DNA of 64,000 nt from contig NZ_AP022842.1 of the NCBI RefSeq assembly GCF_011398925.1, forward strand, positions 670,001-734,000. The letters are read 5' to 3'. This document shows, piece by piece, positions 60,138 to 64,000 of this stretch. The stretch comes from Bacillus sp. KH172YL63. GTDB lineage: Bacteria > Bacillota > Bacilli > Bacillales > Bacillaceae_B. The notes beneath the pieces were generated by a model. The model was not told the origin of the DNA. It made no database searches and saw only the letters and a program-made list of their open reading frames with translations. Position 1 is the stretch's first letter; each line of letters starts with the position of its first letter. The translations under genes and the position numbers were made by a program.

Positions 60138-60499
60138 GGGGATTGGTCATCAAGTCTCCTTGGGTCGACCTTATTCTGGATGGGAAGAAGGTGTGGGAAA
60201 TCAGGGGCTCAAATACGAAGATCAGAGGTACGGTCGGCTTGATTAAAAGTGGGTCAGGTACCGTTGTAGGGACGGTGAAGATCGTCGATAGCCAAGAGCT
60301 GACCCTTTCACAGTATAGGAACGGGTCAGCACGGCATGGTGTCGAAAGTGAAGCGAGTCTTCAGCTGCCATACAAAAGGACGTATGCCTGGGTGCTGGAG
60401 GACCCCGTGATCTATCAAACCCCTCGTCCTTATAAACATCCAATGGGAGCCGTCATATGGGTGGATCTTTCAAAAGCGATGGAGGGAAAATTAAAATGA
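60134..60499 (+). CDS. ASCH-domain protein
   Basis: 121 residues: RGLVIKSPWVDLILDGKKVWEIRG is the ASCH RNA-binding-like signature with the conserved lysine and glutamate, followed by GLIKSGSGTVVGTV. ASCH proteins bind nucleic acids or modified nucleobases, and some act as amidohydrolases on acetylcytidine (YqfB). It overlaps both neighbours by four bases, so it is cotranslated with the isochorismatase-like and GNAT genes. Confidence 0.9.
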   Translation: MRGLVIKSPWVDLILDGKKVWEIRGSNTKIRGTVGLIKSGSGTVVGTVKIVDSQELTLSQYRNGSARHGVESEASLQLPYKRTYAWVLEDPVIYQTPRPYKHPMGAVIWVDLSKAMEGKLK

Positions 60500-61092
60500 A
60501 TCGTCATGTGTTCACTGCACCGCCGATACTTGAGAACGAAAAGATAAGGCTTGAACCGATGACAGAAAGTCATGCCCAGGATCTTTACAAACTGAATACG
60601 CCAGATATTTGGACGTATATGCTCAGGGAAATCGTGACGCTTGAAGAAATGCAGGCCTGGATGGGAGAAGCGATACAGCTCCGTGAGAAAAAGTTAGCCC
60701 TTCCATTCATCGTCAGGGTGAAAGGGACGAATAAGATAGCGGGGACGACAAGGCTCTTTGACATCAACCCCATTCACAGGTCATGCGAGCTCGGCTCTAC
60801 CTGGTATGGCCGGGAATATCAGAGGACGTTCGTGAATTCTGCCTGCAAAGCCATGCTCTTAGGTTATTGTTTCGAAACATTAGGGATGATCAGGGTCCAG
60901 TTCAAGACAGATGAGCGAAACGAGAGATCGCAAAAGGCGATTGAGCGTTTGGGCGCCGTGAAAGAAGGCGTCCTCCGGAATGAAAGAATCTTATCCAATG
61001 GATATATCCGGAACGCCGTGGTTTACTCTATCACCAACGAGGAGTGGCCGGCTGTGAAAGAACAGTTTGGGAAAAGGGAGAAACGATATTAA
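60496..61092 (+). CDS. GNAT acetyltransferase, RimJ/RimL type
   Basis: 198 residues. RLEPMTESHAQDLYKLN at the N-terminus and GSTWYGREYQRTFVNSACKAMLL, MIRVQFKTDERNERSQKAIERLGAVKEGVLR are features of RimJ/RimL-type acetyltransferases. Overlaps the ASCH stop (ATGA), with GGAGGG nine bases ahead. Could modify a protein N-terminus or a small amine; inference only. Confidence 0.88.
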   Translation: MNRHVFTAPPILENEKIRLEPMTESHAQDLYKLNTPDIWTYMLREIVTLEEMQAWMGEAIQLREKKLALPFIVRVKGTNKIAGTTRLFDINPIHRSCELGSTWYGREYQRTFVNSACKAMLLGYCFETLGMIRVQFKTDERNERSQKAIERLGAVKEGVLRNERILSNGYIRNAVVYSITNEEWPAVKEQFGKREKRY

Positions 61093-61105
61093 AGGAGGAG
61101 TGCAC

Positions 61106-61561
61106 ATGTACCAGTATTTCAACGGTCTTACCATTCGGGAGGGGACAGAAAGTGTGCCTGCTGATGCGGTCGAAGCTCTCTTTCAAGATGCAGGATGGGC
61201 ACGGAACACCCCTGACTGGCAAAAAGAAAAGTTCTCCCTAATCTTCACGAATTCAACCTGGGCATTTACCGTATGGGACGGGAACGACATGATCGGGATG
61301 ATCCGGGTGATTTCAGACAGAATCATGGCAGCCAACATCATGGACCTGGTCGTTCTGACAGGATACCGTGGCCGGGGGATAGGGAAGAAGCTTGTTGAAT
61401 TATGTGTTCAAAAGCTGCCTCACGGAGATTGGTTCGCCCACACATCTGCAAACAACTTCCCTTTCTACAAAACATGCGGATTCGAAGTGAAGAACCTGGC
61501 TGAGAACGGCACTTGTGCATATTACGGGTATATTCAGGCGAGGAAAGATGGGCACAGGTGA
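61106..61561 (+). CDS. GNAT acetyltransferase
   Basis: 151 residues, with MDLVVLTGYRGRGIGKKLVELC containing the acetyl-CoA loop and NNFPFYKTCGFEVK near the C-terminus. AAAGGAGG precedes the ATG. It overlaps the next gene's start by 14 bp. Substrate unknown. Confidence 0.88.
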   Translation: MYQYFNGLTIREGTESVPADAVEALFQDAGWARNTPDWQKEKFSLIFTNSTWAFTVWDGNDMIGMIRVISDRIMAANIMDLVVLTGYRGRGIGKKLVELCVQKLPHGDWFAHTSANNFPFYKTCGFEVKNLAENGTCAYYGYIQARKDGHR

Positions 61562-62534
61562 GAAACGGCCGGAAAATGAAATCACAGCCATGATGTCACC
61601 GTTAGAACAAAGGATGAAAGATAAAAAGTGGAAGCTTGTGAATAAAGAGAGGATTCACGGTGCCCATGCCGGTCAAATTTTCAGGGTTCTTGTAGATGAA
61701 GGGGATAACCGGAAAGACTCTTATGTTTATAAAGAATTTGCCGATGGTCGTGAGAATGAAGTGGAACTTTATTTGAAGATACCGGTCCAGATGAATAGGT
61801 TCGGTGTGATCGAAGATGTCTGGGATGAGAAGCCTAAGGCGATGTTAATGAAGGATCTGGCTTCCCCTCTGAAGGGCAGCTTTTCACTTCTATCATTCAA
61901 AGAAAAAAAGAACGTGCTGCAGGAAATTTTACAAAGACTCTCTGACTTACATACTTCAGATTTGCCTGAAAAGGACATGGAAATCCATACGCTATCTTTT
62001 GAATGGAAAACATGGTGTGTGGAGGAATTAACCAAAATATGTGAGAGATATCAGTGGGCATCCCGGCAATGGATAGACGTGATAGAAGAAATAGACAAAG
62101 GGCGGTCTGCTGGAAAGAAACGATTGAAATGTCCGCTTGTGTTGACACATGGAGATCCTCACATGGAAAATGTTTTCCGCTATAAAGGTGAAATTTGCTT
62201 CATCGACTGGGAGTGGGCAGCCCTCGGATCACCGTTGAGGGACCTCACCATTCTGATGCAGGACCTTTATGATGTTGAGTTGATCCAATACGCTACACAA
62301 GGCTATCGAAGCATGTTGAAGTCAAAGAATCTTTTTATTGAAAAAGAAGACTACCAATCCGACTTCACTCTCCTTTATCTCGCCCACACGACCATGATGC
62401 TTGCCTGGGAGATACATAAATTCTTTAAAGGCTATCTGACAGAAGCGGACATTCAAAGAATCATAGAGTTTAAGATAGGAGAAATCAGGCGTGTTGCAAG
62501 TGAGCGGCCAGACGATACGGATCCGAAAGAATAG
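61548..62534 (+). CDS. Aminoglycoside phosphotransferase-fold kinase
   Basis: 328 residues. The kinase core is LVLTHGDPHMENVFRY (catalytic loop HGDxHxxN) followed by ICFIDWEWAALGSPLRDL (metal Asp), the signature of the APH/choline kinase family. The true substrate could be a small alcohol or antibiotic. ATG 61548 is close behind GAGGAAAG, and overlaps the preceding GNAT gene by 14 bp; ATG 61590 lacks a site. Confidence 0.86.
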   Translation: MGTGEKRPENEITAMMSPLEQRMKDKKWKLVNKERIHGAHAGQIFRVLVDEGDNRKDSYVYKEFADGRENEVELYLKIPVQMNRFGVIEDVWDEKPKAMLMKDLASPLKGSFSLLSFKEKKNVLQEILQRLSDLHTSDLPEKDMEIHTLSFEWKTWCVEELTKICERYQWASRQWIDVIEEIDKGRSAGKKRLKCPLVLTHGDPHMENVFRYKGEICFIDWEWAALGSPLRDLTILMQDLYDVELIQYATQGYRSMLKSKNLFIEKEDYQSDFTLLYLAHTTMMLAWEIHKFFKGYLTEADIQRIIEFKIGEIRRVASERPDDTDPKE

Positions 62535-62571
62535 AAGATGTGATTTTTAGTGTGAAGGAGGTGCAGTGTGT

Positions 62572-63183
62572 TTGACAACGATTGGATTTATAAGGCATGG
62601 CATCACTGAGTGGAACATTCTTGGCAGAGCCCAGGGTACGTCTGATATCCCTTTAAATAAAGAGGGAAGAAGACAAGCTTCCCTCATGGGAGAAAGACTG
62701 CTGAATGAAGCAGATTGGGATGTGATGATTGCAAGTGACTTATCGAGGGCGATCGAAACAGCCGGCATCATAGGAAACAAAATCAATATGCCCATCCATC
62801 ACTATGAAACGAGAATCAGAGAAATAAACTGCGGGGAAATAGAAGGAACGACGGAAGAAGCCAGGCTAATGCGGTGGGGCAGTAACTGGCGTAATCTGGA
62901 CCTTGGGATGGAGAGATTTGAAGACGTAGGCGAAAGAGGGAAAGAAGTAGCAGAGGAGTTAGTCCAACTTTATAACGGGAAGCGGATATTAATCGTGAGC
63001 CACGGTGCCCTGATTGGGTTGACCCTCAAAGCATTGCTTCCTGCAGCGTTTGAGCGTACATATATCGATAATGCTTCCATGACCATACTCAGACAATCTG
63101 AAGGCGGATGGAAGTGTGAGTTATACAATTGTACGGAGCACTTGACCCGAAACACTTCAACCTCCGTCATTCAACAAAACTAA
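62572..63183 (+). CDS. Histidine phosphatase (phosphoglycerate mutase-like)
   Basis: 203 residues. The RHG motif is FIRHGITEWN near residue 7, with SDLSRAIETA and the second histidine in VSHGALIGLTL. Small-molecule phosphatases such as PhoE have this form. The start is TTG 62572 (ten bases after AAGGAGG) or GTG 62566 (four bases after it); TTG fits spacing better. Confidence 0.88.
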   Translation: MTTIGFIRHGITEWNILGRAQGTSDIPLNKEGRRQASLMGERLLNEADWDVMIASDLSRAIETAGIIGNKINMPIHHYETRIREINCGEIEGTTEEARLMRWGSNWRNLDLGMERFEDVGERGKEVAEELVQLYNGKRILIVSHGALIGLTLKALLPAAFERTYIDNASMTILRQSEGGWKCELYNCTEHLTRNTSTSVIQQN

Positions 63184-63203
63184 ATGAAGAGAGGGATTGA
63201 ACC

Positions 63204-63638
63204 ATGCAACTGAAATTAAAAGATGACATGCTCATCACTGTGAGAAAATATGAATCTAATGATTTTGATAAAATCAATGAGCTGAATGCAGAGGAACAAT
63301 GGAACAACCTGGTGAACAAGAAAGAAGATACGAAAGACGCATGGAACCAGTCGAATATCGCGTATGTTGCGATTCATGACGGGCAGCTGCTCGGTTATAT
63401 CCGTGGAATGACTGATGGAGCGATCACAACCTTTATTTGTGAATTATTGATCCACCAGGATTTCCGGGGATTCGGTATGGGGGATGCACTTCTCCAATAT
63501 GTCCATGGACTGTATCCGAAGACAAGGGTCGAAATGCTCGCGAGCTCTACTTCTCATACATACTATGAGCAGAAGGGGTACAGGCCGTTCTATGGATTCC
63601 GGAAGACGTATGAGGAGCAGGCAGTTGTTAGGAAGTAA
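63204..63638 (+). CDS. GNAT acetyltransferase
   Basis: 144 residues. LLIHQDFRGFGMGDALLQYVH is the acetyl-CoA loop region, and EQKGYRPFYGF the C-terminal part. GAGAGGG precedes the ATG. Fifth GNAT protein in the window; followed by a gene-free array. Confidence 0.87.
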   Translation: MQLKLKDDMLITVRKYESNDFDKINELNAEEQWNNLVNKKEDTKDAWNQSNIAYVAIHDGQLLGYIRGMTDGAITTFICELLIHQDFRGFGMGDALLQYVHGLYPKTRVEMLASSTSHTYYEQKGYRPFYGFRKTYEEQAVVRK

Positions 63639-63682
63639 TCATCATTCAGTGGATATTGGGGATGGTCCCTTAAATAGGTAAG

Positions 63683-63799
63683 TTGATAATAAATAGGTAG
63701 AAGTCGATAATATAACCGGAAAGTCGATAATATGTGGGTGAGAACTCGATAATATATTTGAAAACTCGATAATATATGAGGAGAAGTCGATAATATCAC
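63683..63799. repeat. Phased array, TCGATAATA core
   Basis: Core TTGATAATA/TCGATAATA starts at 63683, 63704, 63724, 63746, 63766 and 63787, spaced 20-22 bp. It lies in the 250-bp gap after the last GNAT gene; the remaining bases to 63890 show no gene. Confidence 0.85.
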
Positions 63800-63890
63800 G
63801 CCAAACCAGGCCGATTTATGGGTTTCGGAAGACGCTTCAGACGTAACTGACTGTTAGAAATCAGCAAAACACTTGAATTCAATAACAGGA

Positions 63891-64000
63891 GTGATCACCA
63901 TTAAAAGAATATACATGCTGCACGGGTTCATGGGGACCGCGCATACACATTTTTCTCACCAGATTTCTTACTTCGGGGAGAGCTATGAGCTGATTACGCT
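63891..64000 (+). CDS. Alpha/beta hydrolase, 5' part (continues beyond window)
   Basis: Frame open to the window end, reading IKRIYMLHGFMGTAHTH, the HGxxG oxyanion region of an alpha/beta hydrolase. AGGAGTGATC lies before an ATT codon at 63900, which may be the initiator; GTG 63891 and ATG 63915 are in frame alternatives. Too short for a subfamily. Confidence 0.65.
   Translation, partial: MITIKRIYMLHGFMGTAHTHFSHQISYFGESYELIT

Noticed and set aside
1..64000. Insertion sequences, prophage, rRNA or tRNA genes
   Set aside because: No transposase, integrase or phage structural genes, and no tRNA-like or rRNA-like conserved segments were seen on either strand.

Overview
The window is a piece of a low-to-mid GC Bacillaceae chromosome. 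The ribosome binding sites are canonical AAAGGAGG. GTG and TTG starts are frequent, Rho-independent terminators are many, and the stretch yfkF-yfkE(chaA)-yfkD-yfkAB-pdaA(yfjS)-yfjP-yfjO follows the yfj/yfk order of Bacillus subtilis. The repeat content and overall gene set suggest a marine or soil Bacillus of the Rossellomorea type, but the species assignment is inference. I see no rRNA, tRNA, CRISPR array, prophage or insertion sequence.

Layout. 0-5.6 kb: molybdenum cofactor genes (moeA, moaE, moaD, moaB, divergent moaC, mobB, mobA) with a molybdate importer modAB that lacks an adjacent ATPase gene. 5.6-9.3 kb: an uncharacterised membrane protein and a pyruvate oxidase. 9.6-12.1 kb: a maltose-type PTS transporter, frameshifted in this copy, with a MapP-like sugar-phosphate phosphatase. 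12.4-14.5 kb: a PfeT-type P1B-4 metal efflux ATPase preceded by an exact PerR box and a Fur-like box. 14.5-29.8 kb: the yfj/yfk backbone. It is interrupted by an 838-residue cysteine-rich repeat protein between yfkE and yfkD, and it also carries class I fumarase, PdaA, a DNA glycosylase and RlmCD. 29.9-44.6 kb: a xylose/xylan locus (xynB, xylR, a sugar ABC importer, a YesL-type protein, xylA, xylB, an aldo/keto reductase, galM, xylE). It is tied together by three 25-bp XylR operators, each contributing the -35 hexamer TAGACA 17 bp upstream of a -10 element, plus several catabolite-response sites. 44.8-63.6 kb: an accessory region of single-domain enzymes: a zinc-finger/HTH/DUF2087/GIY-YIG fusion, P-loop kinases, a deoxyribosyltransferase-kinase fusion, a metallophosphatase, an HD hydrolase, small membrane proteins, an SgrR-like regulator with a divergent MFS exporter, and a tightly overlapping run of GNAT acetyltransferases, isochorismatase, ASCH protein, phosphotransferase and histidine phosphatase. 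The window ends inside an alpha/beta hydrolase gene.

Between genes there are several unexplained repeat classes. One is a dispersed palindromic family built on GGGACGGACCT, usually at gene 3' ends. A second consists of strictly phased 20-21 bp arrays with three different cores (CGCCGTTA, ACGCAATAA, TCGATAATA). The third is one copy of a ~127-bp folded repeat resembling one common in Bacillaceae. The most interesting leads are the alternating cysteine repeat protein, the phased arrays, the structured xylA leader, the zinc-finger/GIY-YIG fusion and the deoxyribosyltransferase-kinase fusion.
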